Below, piece by piece: positions 6,324-16,077 of a stretch of DNA of 20,825 nucleotides. The position numbers and the translations under genes were made by a program. The DNA comes from an uncultured Clostridia bacterium (GTDB lineage Bacteria > Bacillota > Clostridia > Oscillospirales > CAG-272). Each line of letters begins with the position of its first letter. Position 1 is the stretch's first letter. The notes beneath the pieces are model-generated. The model made no database searches. It was not told the DNA's origin and saw nothing but the letters and a program-made list of their open reading frames with translations. The stretch spans positions 1 through 20,825 of the forward strand of contig CALYSG010000009.1 in NCBI GenBank assembly GCA_945485605.1, given 5' to 3'.

Positions 6324-8084
6324 ATGCAGAAAAAGAAAAACCACGTCATAAAAACGCTTGCACCCTGCGCAAAAGGTTATATAGCGCCTTCTGTGATGGC
6401 GCCCGTTTTTGTTCTGATGGAGGTCGTTGTCGAGTGCTTCATTCCGCTGCTGACATCGACACTCATCAACAGGATCGAAAACGGCTGCGACATGGCGGAG
6501 ATCGTAAAGTACGGGATGCTCCTCATCCTGCTTGCCGCGCTGTCGCTTACCTTCGGCGTGCTTGCCGGACGATTCTGCGCCATAGCCGCCTGCGGCTTTG
6601 CAAAGAACATCAGGCACGATCTCTATTACCGCGTGCAGGATTTCTCATTCGCAAATATCGACAAGTTCTCGACCCCGAGCCTTGTCACGCGTCTGACGAC
6701 CGACGTCGGAAACGTTCAGATGGCTTATATGATGATAATAAGGATGGCTATCCGTTGCCCCTTTATGCTCGTTTTCGCCTTCTTTATGTCAATAAGGCTC
6801 GGCGGCTCGCTCGCATGGATCTTTGCCGGTATAATACCCGTTCTCGGTATCGGACTCTTCATTATCATCGGTAAGGTCTTCCCTATCTTTGACCGTGTGT
6901 TCAAAAAGTATGACAAGCTCAACGAGTCGGTTCAGGAAAACATTCGCGGTATGAGAGTCGTGAAGTCCTTCGTCCGTGAGGGCTACGAGAGCGAAAAGTT
7001 CAACCGCGCATCCGATAATATAAGACGCGATTTCACAAAGGCGGAGCGCATTATAGCCCTCAATAACCCCCTCGCGCAGTTCTGCGTCTACACCGCCATG
7101 ATCTTAATATCCTACTTCTGCGCGAAGATCGTCATAAGCACGGGCGGCGTACAGCTCGGACTCGGTGTCCTCTCGGGCATGATAACCTACTCGATGCAGA
7201 TCCTTATGAGTATGATAATGGTATCTATGATCTTCGTCATGCTCTCAATGTCAGCCGAATCGGCTAACCGTATCGCCGAGGTCCTCAATGAAAAGAGCAG
7301 CCTCACAGATCCCGAAGACCCCGTGACCGAGGTCAGGGACGGCAGCATAGATTTCGACGGCGTTTATTTCAAATACAGCGAAAAGGCGGAAAAATTCGCC
7401 CTTGACAACATCGACCTTCATATAAAATCAGGTCAGACGGTCGGTATCATAGGCTCGACAGGATCCTCAAAGACCTCGCTCGTGAACCTCATCTCGCGGC
7501 TTTACGACGTTACCGAGGGCTCGGTCAGCGTCGGCGGCACCGATGTGCGCAAATACTCGCTCGAAGCTCTCCGCAAAAACGTCGCCGTAGTGCTTCAGAA
7601 GAACGTGCTGTTCTCGGGCACGATAAAGGAGAACCTTCGCTGGGGAGACCCCGACGCGACCGACGAGGAGCTTCAGCGCATATGCCGTCTTTCGATGGCT
7701 GACGAGTTCATTCAGACCTTCCCCGACAAGTACGACACCTACATCGAGCAGGGCGGAACGAATGTTTCGGGCGGTCAGAAGCAAAGGCTCTGCATTGCAA
7801 GGGCGCTTCTCAGAAAGCCGAAGGTGCTCATCCTTGACGACTCGACGAGCGCCGTGGATACCCGCACCGACGCCATGATAAGGAAGGCTTTCCGCGAGGA
7901 GATCCCCGGCACGACGAAGATAATCATAGCACAGAGGATATCCTCGGTCGAGGACGCCGACCTCATAGTCGTTATGGACGACGGAAAGATCAGCGCCTCC
8001 GGCACGCATGAAGAGCTCCTCAGAACGAGCGATATATACCGCGAGGTATATACTTCTCAGACGAAGGGAAGTGATGCCGAATGA
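6324..8084 (+). CDS. ABC exporter half-transporter with degenerate ATP site (subunit 1)
   Basis: 586 aa: a six-helix exporter membrane domain (about 20-310) fused to an ATPase domain (about 340-580). It is one half of a heterodimeric type IV exporter of the BmrCD/LmrCD kind; the substrate is unknown (drug, peptide or lipid). Several ATP-site residues are non-canonical. Walker A reads GSTGSSKTS (377-385), with Ser382 where the glycine before Lys383 should be. The Walker B catalytic Glu is Asp506 (LILDDSTSA). The H-loop His is Gln537 (IIAQRISS). The signature loop VSGGQ (481-485) is canonical. This is the pattern of the subunit that supplies the inactive composite site. ATG at 6324 has AAAGGAAG upstream. 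The stop overlaps the next start as ATGA, showing translational coupling. Confidence 0.92.
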   Translation: MQKKKNHVIKTLAPCAKGYIAPSVMAPVFVLMEVVVECFIPLLTSTLINRIENGCDMAEIVKYGMLLILLAALSLTFGVLAGRFCAIAACGFAKNIRHDLYYRVQDFSFANIDKFSTPSLVTRLTTDVGNVQMAYMMIIRMAIRCPFMLVFAFFMSIRLGGSLAWIFAGIIPVLGIGLFIIIGKVFPIFDRVFKKYDKLNESVQENIRGMRVVKSFVREGYESEKFNRASDNIRRDFTKAERIIALNNPLAQFCVYTAMILISYFCAKIVISTGGVQLGLGVLSGMITYSMQILMSMIMVSMIFVMLSMSAESANRIAEVLNEKSSLTDPEDPVTEVRDGSIDFDGVYFKYSEKAEKFALDNIDLHIKSGQTVGIIGSTGSSKTSLVNLISRLYDVTEGSVSVGGTDVRKYSLEALRKNVAVVLQKNVLFSGTIKENLRWGDPDATDEELQRICRLSMADEFIQTFPDKYDTYIEQGGTNVSGGQKQRLCIARALLRKPKVLILDDSTSAVDTRTDAMIRKAFREEIPGTTKIIIAQRISSVEDADLIVVMDDGKISASGTHEELLRTSDIYREVYTSQTKGSDAE

Positions 8085-10045
8085 AGAAAAACGCAAAAAA
8101 CATGAAGGAGATACCGAAGATAAACTTCGGCACGGTCAAGAGGCTTATAAAATACGCCCTTGCCGACTTTAAGCTCCCGATCATCGCGGTCTTCGGCCTT
8201 ATCGCGATCTCCTCGCTTATAAACGTAGCGCCGTCGATATATGTAAAGACGATAGCCTCATATATCGAGCAGGGCCTCGCTCAGGTCAGAGCGGGGGGCG
8301 TCCCCGCGGAGGTCTACTCCGCAATGGCACCGCAGATAATCCGCACGATCCTCACCATGGCGGCGATATACGGTTTCGGACTTATCGTGATCACGCTGTA
8401 TACGCAGATCGGTGCATATCTTACGCAGGCTTTCATGAGCAAAATGCGCGAGAGAATGTTCGAAAAGATGCAAAAGCTTCCGATAAAGTACTTCGACACG
8501 CATAACCACGGCGACGTTATGTCACATTACACGAACGACATCGACACTCTCCGTGAGCTCGTTTCACAGTCGCTTCCGAGCCTTTTCCAGTCCTCACTTA
8601 TGCTTATCGCGCTGTTTGCGATAATGCTCTACTACTCGGTCTGGCTGACGCTTGTCGTCATTGCGGGAGTCATCGGTATGCTCTTCGTGACGAAGTTCAT
8701 CGGCGGGACGTCGGCGAAATACTTCGTCCGTCAGCAGAAAACCATCGGTAAGGTCGAGGGCTTCGTCGAGGAAATGATGCACGGGCAGAAGGTCGTCAAG
8801 GTATTCTGCCACGAAAAAGAGGCAGAGCGCGACTTCGATAAGCTCAATGAGCAGTACTGCGCCGACTCGACGAACGCAAACAAGTTTGCGAATATCCTTA
8901 TGCCGATAATGGGCAATATAGGCAATATCCTATACGTTCTCGTCGCCTTCGTCGGCGGGGCGCTCCTCATCGGAGGTGCGGTGAACCCCTCGCTCAACTG
9001 GCTGATAAACGGTCCCGAACACAGAATGCTCGAGATAGCGGTCGTCGTTTCCTTCCTCGGAATGACCCGCCAGTTCTCAAACCAGATAACTCAGCTCACG
9101 AATCAGGTCAATTCGATCGCCATGGCTATGGCGGGCGCCGAGCGCGTCTTCTCGCTCCTTGACGAGAAGCCCGAGACCGACGACGGCTATGTGACCCTTG
9201 TCAACGCGAAATACGATATAAACGGCGAGCTTACCGAGACCGATGAGCATACCGGTATCTGGGCATGGAAGCATCCCCACAGTTCGGACGGAAGCGTCAC
9301 GTATACAAAGCTCGAGGGCGATATAGTCTTTGACAATGTCGATTTCGCCTACGAGGAGGGAAAGATAGTCCTTCACGATATCACGCTCTATGCAAAGCCG
9401 GGTCAGAAGGTCGCTCTTGTCGGTGCGACGGGCGCCGGAAAGACGACGATCACGAACCTCATCAACCGCTTCTACGACCTTGCCGACGGTAAGGTGAGAT
9501 ATGACGGGATCAATATCAATAAGATAAAGAAGGCGGATCTCCGCCGCTCGCTCGGCATAGTCCTTCAGGACGTCAACCTATTCACCGGTACGGTTATGGA
9601 CAACATCAGGTACGGAAGGCTCGACGCGACCGACGAGGAGTGCGTCGCCGCCGCAAAGCTCGCGAACGCAGACGGCTTCATCAGAATGTTGCCCGACGGC
9701 TACAATACGATGCTTGAGGGCGACGGGTCGGGACTTTCGCAGGGACAGAGACAGCTTCTCTCGATCGCGCGCGCCGCGGTCGCCGACCCTCCCGTCATGA
9801 TCCTTGACGAGGCGACGAGCTCGATAGATACACGCACCGAGGCGATAGTTCAGAAGGGCATGGACGCTCTGATGAAGGGCAGAACGGTCTTTGTCATAGC
9901 GCACAGACTCTCTACTGTCAGAAACTCGGACGTTATCATGGTCCTCGACCACGGAAGGATCATCGAGAGAGGAAACCACGAAAAGCTCATTGCCGAGAAG
10001 GGCACATATTACAGGCTCTATACCGGCGCATTCGAGCTCGAATAA
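8081..10045 (+). CDS. ABC exporter half-transporter with canonical ATP site (subunit 2)
   Basis: 654 aa: membrane domain (about 25-355) then ATPase domain (about 420-650). Between them is an extra segment of about 40 residues (around 370-415, Trp/His-rich) of the kind seen in the longer partner of clostridial heterodimeric exporters. Walker A GATGAGKTT (448-456), catalytic Glu577 (MILDEATSS) and His608 (VIAHRLST) are all intact. The signature loop is altered, LSQGQ (552-556), in place of LSGGQ. These residues complement subunit 1: Walker A/B here plus VSGGQ from subunit 1 make one working site, and the other composite site is degenerate on both sides. The 4-nt overlap with subunit 1 supports a stoichiometric complex. 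Confidence 0.93.
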   Translation: MKKNAKNMKEIPKINFGTVKRLIKYALADFKLPIIAVFGLIAISSLINVAPSIYVKTIASYIEQGLAQVRAGGVPAEVYSAMAPQIIRTILTMAAIYGFGLIVITLYTQIGAYLTQAFMSKMRERMFEKMQKLPIKYFDTHNHGDVMSHYTNDIDTLRELVSQSLPSLFQSSLMLIALFAIMLYYSVWLTLVVIAGVIGMLFVTKFIGGTSAKYFVRQQKTIGKVEGFVEEMMHGQKVVKVFCHEKEAERDFDKLNEQYCADSTNANKFANILMPIMGNIGNILYVLVAFVGGALLIGGAVNPSLNWLINGPEHRMLEIAVVVSFLGMTRQFSNQITQLTNQVNSIAMAMAGAERVFSLLDEKPETDDGYVTLVNAKYDINGELTETDEHTGIWAWKHPHSSDGSVTYTKLEGDIVFDNVDFAYEEGKIVLHDITLYAKPGQKVALVGATGAGKTTITNLINRFYDLADGKVRYDGININKIKKADLRRSLGIVLQDVNLFTGTVMDNIRYGRLDATDEECVAAAKLANADGFIRMLPDGYNTMLEGDGSGLSQGQRQLLSIARAAVADPPVMILDEATSSIDTRTEAIVQKGMDALMKGRTVFVIAHRLSTVRNSDVIMVLDHGRIIERGNHEKLIAEKGTYYRLYTGAFELE

Positions 10046-10070
10046 CATTAAATACGGGGCAGCTCATTCA

Positions 10071-10140
10071 GGGCAGCCCCGAGCCCAAGGCTTTCGTATC
10101 ATTAACCGAAGGGTGAAGCATTCGCCATGAGCCGATGCTT
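10071..10140. repeat. Dispersed repeat, diverged copy 3
   Basis: 10101-10140 aligns without gaps to 20681-20720 at about 31 of 40 positions, sharing GAAGGGTGAAG and GAGC-GATGCT. The left part (from GGGCAG at 10071) matches only loosely and needs a 1-nt gap. Here the right half has become, or been absorbed into, a 14-bp hairpin that acts as terminator. Confidence 0.5.
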
Positions 10141-10162
10141 CACCCTTCATCTTTATTTTTTC
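10108..10162 (+). terminator. Intrinsic terminator of the ABC exporter operon
   Basis: GAAGGGTGAAGCAT (10108-10121) pairs perfectly over 14 bp with 10135-10148, around a 13-nt loop. ATCTTTATTTTTTC follows on the plus strand. It lies 63 nt after the second ABC gene. The stop codon of the convergent acyltransferase gene (10140-10142) falls inside the 3' arm. Confidence 0.85.
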
Positions 10163-10970
10163 TTGTAACCTCCGTTCTCACAAGGTCGGGAGACATGACC
10201 TTGATATACCTGCGGCAGCGGTCGGGGGAGGAGGCGTACTCCCTTGTCCTTAATGTCATCGTCGCAAAGATGCGGTCGCGGAGCGCCTCGCGTGCCTTCG
10301 CGGGGGGCAGGCTCGTGTCGGGATAAAACGGCCCGTCGAAGATCACGGTCGGATGAGTTCTCCCCGACGGCAGCTTTTTATACACCGTGGTCTTCGCATA
10401 GCACGGGGCGCCGAGCTTTACCGCGTGGGCAAACGACGCAGACGGAAAGTCCCTGATGCCGTTGTACTTTGGCCAGATATGCGCCTCCGGGTAGATCGTT
10501 ATCGCGTTGCCCGCAAGGTAAAGCTCCTCTATCGCGCGGTTGAATTCCACGTAGCCCTTCAGCCCCGATGGTGTCGGGAGAGCGCCGAGAAGCCGCACGA
10601 GCGTTCGGATACCGCAGACGCTGAGCGCTTCGGGGCTGACTACGGTGTAGCACTGCCTCGGGAAGGCGGCGATCGGCGAGGTCAGCGCGTCGGTGAGGTA
10701 GGAGGTATGGTTTCCGTAGATGAAGAAGCCTTTCCGCGCTTCCCTTCCGGTGTCAAGCACCCCGCGGTTTAAAAGCCTTACACGCAAAACGCGGTAAAGG
10801 AGCCACGAGGCGACCGGCATCACGCCGTAATAGACGGTCGGCTTCGCGACTTTATAAAGAGGGGCGTCTGGAAGGTATCTGTAACCCTCGGGCAGGTCCT
10901 TCCTCTTGATTCCCGTGTTCGCGAAATCGTCGTTCCGCTCGTCAAAATAGTAGTACCTGTATTTTTTCAT
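10140..10970 (-). CDS. PlsC-like 1-acylglycerol-3-phosphate (lysophospholipid) acyltransferase
   Basis: 276 aa from ATG at 10970 (MKKYRYYYFDERNDDF). It probably transfers a fatty acyl chain to a lysophospholipid or related acceptor at the membrane. Motif I is GNHTSYLTD (His88, Asp94), an H-X5-D spacing rather than the textbook H-X4-D, which I recall as common in this clostridial subgroup. Motif III is YPEAH around Glu162, followed by a basic segment. A start at 11090 would run back through the typA terminator and the end of typA, so it is rejected. The ribosome site before 10970 is weak, and no good promoter is seen between the typA terminator and the start. The 3' end lies inside the ABC operon terminator hairpin. 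Confidence 0.75.
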   Translation of the reverse strand: MKKYRYYYFDERNDDFANTGIKRKDLPEGYRYLPDAPLYKVAKPTVYYGVMPVASWLLYRVLRVRLLNRGVLDTGREARKGFFIYGNHTSYLTDALTSPIAAFPRQCYTVVSPEALSVCGIRTLVRLLGALPTPSGLKGYVEFNRAIEELYLAGNAITIYPEAHIWPKYNGIRDFPSASFAHAVKLGAPCYAKTTVYKKLPSGRTHPTVIFDGPFYPDTSLPPAKAREALRDRIFATMTLRTREYASSPDRCRRYIKVMSPDLVRTEVTRKNKDEG

Positions 10971-11000
10971 AATATAAGTATTCCCGTCGGAAAGACAAAA

Positions 11001-11032
11001 CAGCGGAGACTTTTTTAAAAAAGTCTCCGCTG
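11001..11032 (-). terminator. typA terminator, 32-nt perfect palindrome
   Basis: CAGCGGAGACTTTTTT followed by its exact complement, 16 bp per arm. On the minus strand TTTTGTCTTT follows. It starts 18 nt after the typA stop. The AT-rich centre will form the loop. It separates typA from the acyltransferase gene. Confidence 0.88.
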
Positions 11033-11050
11033 CCGAGTTTTTATTTGATT

Positions 11051-12889
<1,839 letters not shown>

Positions 12890-12927
12890 AAAAATCTCTC
12901 CCGTATCAAAAAATTCATTAACGTCCT

Positions 12928-12936
12928 ATTATATCA
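12928..12936 (-). promoter_or_regulatory. Extended -10 promoter of typA
   Basis: On the minus strand TGA-TATAAT gives a perfect extended -10, 38 nt before the GTG start. The -35 region (around 12951-12956, TTTATT) is poor. The T/A-rich stretch at 12964-12980 sits where an UP element would be. In the remainder of this 137-nt gap there are two GCAAAAAAAT direct repeats and no clear terminator for the lipoprotein gene. Confidence 0.6.
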
Positions 12937-13026
12937 CACTTTTCGAAAATAATAAATAGTTTCGGACAAATTTTTTTGCCGCGGGAGATTTTTTTGCTTC
13001 TGAGAGAGCTTTGGTGCTCGAAATAT

Positions 13027-13557
13027 CTATCTTGAAGTTTCGATCCAGACAATTCTGACCTTCATATCCTCTGCGGCGATCGAGATCAGTCTGTCGGATT
13101 GATTCAGCGTCAGCACTCTGTCGCCCGCCGAGGAGGAAAGAGTCAGCTCGGTTAGATTTTCCTCTCCGCTTCTGACCCTTTTTGCCGAGAGAAGCACACC
13201 CGTGTCCGAGAAAAGCTCCCCGACGCGCAGAAGAGCCGATGCCGCTTCGGGCGAGTCAAAGGTCTTGCCGCCGATGCCGAGAGTGAGGCTGTCCCCGCGC
13301 TTTTCCGCGATGATGCCTTCAAGGCTTTTCGGGGCGGTGAAGGTCAGCCGCATTGATCTTTCTCCGCTCTCTTTCACTTCCCCGAGCTCAAGGATGCCGC
13401 GAAAGCTCTTCCCTTCCCTCTCCGCCTCGATCTCGGCGCGGATGGCTTTGCCGAGGAAGGCGAGCCTTCTTTCCTGCCTTCCCGTGCCGCAGCCAAAGAG
13501 AGATGACGTGATAAATAAAAGAAGAATAAGGCATAGCGCGGTCTTTATCGGTTTCAT
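13027..13557 (-). CDS. Small lipoprotein of unknown function
   Basis: 176 aa. A type II signal peptide (MKPIKTALCLILLLFITSS) ends in the lipobox LFGC, with Cys23 as the lipidated residue, so it should sit on the outer face of the membrane. The rest is predicted beta-rich: residues 55-75 and 85-100 contain alternating hydrophobic strands (for example SMRLTFTAPKSLEGI and DSLTLGIGGKTF), with a final strand near VRIVWIE. The layout recalls LolA/LppX-like lipoprotein folds, but I see no diagnostic residue and do not name a family. The ribosome site AAGGGAAGG lies upstream of ATG 13557. It is divergent from the DUF5722-like operon and upstream of typA in the same direction. Confidence 0.8.
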   Translation of the reverse strand: MKPIKTALCLILLLFITSSLFGCGTGRQERRLAFLGKAIRAEIEAEREGKSFRGILELGEVKESGERSMRLTFTAPKSLEGIIAEKRGDSLTLGIGGKTFDSPEAASALLRVGELFSDTGVLLSAKRVRSGEENLTELTLSSSAGDRVLTLNQSDRLISIAAEDMKVRIVWIETSR

Positions 13558-13591
13558 GGTATTTTCCTTCCCTTAGCCGTTTTTTCCTTAC

Positions 13592-13597
13592 ATTATA
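13592..13597 (-). promoter_or_regulatory. Promoter -10 of the small lipoprotein gene
   Basis: TATAAT on the minus strand, 34 nt before the start at 13557. No convincing -35 is visible at 16-18 nt. It lies only 10 nt from the -35 of the divergent promoter, so the two could compete for polymerase. Confidence 0.45.
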
Positions 13598-13606
13598 TTC
13601 GCACAC

Positions 13607-13635
13607 TTGCGGAAAAAGCATTTTTATGCTATAAT
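13607..13635 (+). promoter_or_regulatory. Promoter of the DUF5722-like/dus/regulator operon
   Basis: TTGCGG (13607-13612), a 17-nt spacer and TATAAT (13630-13635), with TGC directly before the -10 (extended -10). It lies 33 nt upstream of the first gene, whose AAGGAG site is at 13657-13662. Confidence 0.78.
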
Positions 13636-13668
13636 TAAAATGATAAATTATATCCGAAGGAGAATGTT

Positions 13669-16077
13669 ATGAAAAGATTCAGGCTGACATTTCTTATCGC
13701 CGCGGTGTTTGTTTTTGCCGGGCTGACCTTCCTTTCCTCCTGCGCGAAAGGACCGGTCGACCCCGATACGGTGAAGGCGACACTTGCCTCAAAGGATAAA
13801 ATACAGTTGACGATATGCCCCGACACCGACCTTCTTGACCGCTACAAGGGCGAATCGGAGCTTTATATCTTTGCCCTTCAGCCGGGGCAGAGCCTTGCGG
13901 ACGCAAATTATCAGGGCGGAGGTGTCTCTCCTCTTACAAAGAAAAAGGCAGCCGACCGTCTCGATCTTGAAATTCCCCTTAACGGCAACGGCAGCACGTC
14001 CCTGCTCGCCTGCCGCTTTGTCGGAGCCTTTTTCGACAGCGGATCGAACAGGTTCGTGCAGGCGACCTCTTTTCCGGCATATGTAAGCAACCCCGAGCTT
14101 CTCGGAGAGGGCAACCGTCCCGAGAAAAAGGAGCCCCTCTCGATAAAGGGACTTGCTGCGGTCGAGGACACCGACGCCGTCTCGCTCGGAGTTTCGCACG
14201 CAGTGATAGACATAAGGCTCGACGAATATCTCACCTTCGACGGCAACGGCGCCGAGAGCTACATATATAACGGCAGGACGTACTTTATCTCGCCGACAGC
14301 CCTTTCGTCACTCGATTCCCGCGTGCGATTTCTCACCGACAACGGCGTGAAGGTCTATTTCCGCTTCACTCTCGGAAAGAGTGAGGAGGAGCTTACCGGC
14401 TCGCTCGCGCTCCTCGCCTGCCCCGGAACGGTCAAGGGCTCGGACAGCTATACGATAAATTTCGCCTCACCCGAAGGTGCTGCGTGCGCGGCGGGCTTCT
14501 TTGACTATATGGCGAAGCGCTACACCGACATATCGAACGGAGTCGGCTTCTGCTCGGATTTCATCGCGGGCATCGGGGCGAATACGCCATCGGTAAATGC
14601 CGACTGCGGGACTCTCGGTAACAGATATTTTGAGGCTTATTACGATCTTGCAAGGACGCTCTATACCTCTCTCGTCTCGCATTGCGGAAACGGGCAGGTC
14701 TATATAACCGTCGACCACAGACTTAAGAGAGCCGGAGGTGCCTCTCCCGACATGAAGGGCTCGGAATTTCTTTCGGAGTTCGCCGCTTACAGCGCCGCGA
14801 CCGGAGATTTCCCGTGGGGAGTTGCCGCGAACATAAAGGCGACGTCGGTCGCCACCGACCGTATCTGGTACGACGACTCGGGCAACGGAGACTACCTCAC
14901 GCCCTCGAACCTCCGCGCACTTACGACCGACATCATGCCGACCGAGAAGATGCTCTTTTGCGGGGAGCCGAGAAAGGTAATTGTCGACGGCTTCTCTGTC
15001 GCTCTCTCGGAGAGCAAGGATCCGACAGCCGATGAGATAAATCAGGCGGCATCGTATGCCTACGCCTATTACTGCGCACTCGAAACCAAGAGCATAGGAG
15101 CACTCGTCTATTCGTCGCATTTTGACAGCGGGAAAAATAAGAGCGGGCTGTTCACCTCCGACAGCGAGGGCAGACCCGTCGAGCCCCGCACTCATATACG
15201 AAGGATAATGAAGTATATCGACACCGATTACCCGATCGGAGATTTCGTCGGGAGCGCGATCGAGGGCGGCAAGTGGGACTCGCTCTATGAAAACAACCGA
15301 GCCTTTGCTGCCGTCAACCGCCTGACAGTCAGCGAAGTCGCAGGGATCGTCGAGAAGGCGGCGGACAAGACGGTCGAGGAGACGGTCATGGTCAACTACG
15401 ACGCCTCGAAGATATTCGACTTTACCTCCGCGGGCGACACTCTCGGATTCTTTGCCTTCGGCGGAAAGTCCTACGCCTCGCTCTCGTCCGGACTGCTCGT
15501 GTCGGTACAGAGGACTTCTGCGGCACAGAAGGTCCTCGTATTCAACGGATCGGCAGATACTTCTCTCGTCTCGGGCAACAGCGTGATATTCATTATGAAC
15601 CTGTCTTCTCCGGCGAAGCTGATCCTCACCCTTGAGCAGAGGCGCGACGACGGAAGCCTTGCGCTCTACGAAAGTCAGGTAGATGCACTCTCGGGAGAGC
15701 AGGCATACGCTTTTGATATCTCGGAATACAAAAAAGAGGGACTCGGCAAGTCCCCGCTGAAGCTTCGCCTCTCGGTCGAGCCGACCGGAGAGGATGACAA
15801 GGCGGAGCTGAGGATCACGGCGATCTACGCTGCGAAGGAATACCGAAACACCATGCTGATAGTAATACTTTCGGTTCTCGGTGCGGCGGCGCTCATCGCC
15901 GTAGTGACGGTCTTCGTCGTGTGGTTCAGAAAAAATTACAAGGTCGAGATCGGAAGCGGCAAAAAGCGCTCTGACGGAAAAGAAAAGAGCAAAAAGCTGC
16001 CCGACGGCGACGATTCGGACGTAAAGATCCGCCCATCACCGAAAAAGCCGTCACAGAATAAAGGCGATAAGAAATAA
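13669..16077 (+). CDS. DUF5722-like lipoprotein with C-terminal membrane helix, probable pseudo-glycosidase
   Basis: 802 aa. A lipobox signal peptide ends LSSC (Cys25). Residues about 160-530 resemble the DUF5722 TIM-barrel family: LGVSHAVIDIRLDEYL, YNGRTYFISP, LTDNGVKVYFRF, YITVDHRLKR, YAYAYYCALE, and RRIMKYIDTD. Family members carry a GNE-type acid/base Glu and a second Glu before GF. Here the segments read FIAGIGAN (298-305, Gly303 at the expected Glu) and VIVDGF (437-442, Val439 at the expected Glu), so hydrolysis looks lost. About 575-725 is a beta-sandwich, CBM-like region. A membrane helix (about 728-751) and a Lys-rich cytoplasmic tail follow, so the protein appears anchored at both ends. 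Family assignment rests on remembered motifs. The stop overlaps the dus start by 1 nt (TAATG). Confidence 0.65.
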   Translation: MKRFRLTFLIAAVFVFAGLTFLSSCAKGPVDPDTVKATLASKDKIQLTICPDTDLLDRYKGESELYIFALQPGQSLADANYQGGGVSPLTKKKAADRLDLEIPLNGNGSTSLLACRFVGAFFDSGSNRFVQATSFPAYVSNPELLGEGNRPEKKEPLSIKGLAAVEDTDAVSLGVSHAVIDIRLDEYLTFDGNGAESYIYNGRTYFISPTALSSLDSRVRFLTDNGVKVYFRFTLGKSEEELTGSLALLACPGTVKGSDSYTINFASPEGAACAAGFFDYMAKRYTDISNGVGFCSDFIAGIGANTPSVNADCGTLGNRYFEAYYDLARTLYTSLVSHCGNGQVYITVDHRLKRAGGASPDMKGSEFLSEFAAYSAATGDFPWGVAANIKATSVATDRIWYDDSGNGDYLTPSNLRALTTDIMPTEKMLFCGEPRKVIVDGFSVALSESKDPTADEINQAASYAYAYYCALETKSIGALVYSSHFDSGKNKSGLFTSDSEGRPVEPRTHIRRIMKYIDTDYPIGDFVGSAIEGGKWDSLYENNRAFAAVNRLTVSEVAGIVEKAADKTVEETVMVNYDASKIFDFTSAGDTLGFFAFGGKSYASLSSGLLVSVQRTSAAQKVLVFNGSADTSLVSGNSVIFIMNLSSPAKLILTLEQRRDDGSLALYESQVDALSGEQAYAFDISEYKKEGLGKSPLKLRLSVEPTGEDDKAELRITAIYAAKEYRNTMLIVILSVLGAAALIAVVTVFVVWFRKNYKVEIGSGKKRSDGKEKSKKLPDGDDSDVKIRPSPKKPSQNKGDKK

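Noticed and set aside
6138..6617. A 159-codon minus-strand frame across the ABC promoter and start
   Set aside because: It crosses a consensus promoter, a repeat and the real ABC gene, and has no ribosome site or recognisable domain.
12971..13005. Two GCAAAAAAAT direct repeats upstream of typA
   Set aside because: Their 18-nt spacing does not match helical phasing for a bend or a known operator, and short A-tracts are expected in an AT-rich promoter gap.
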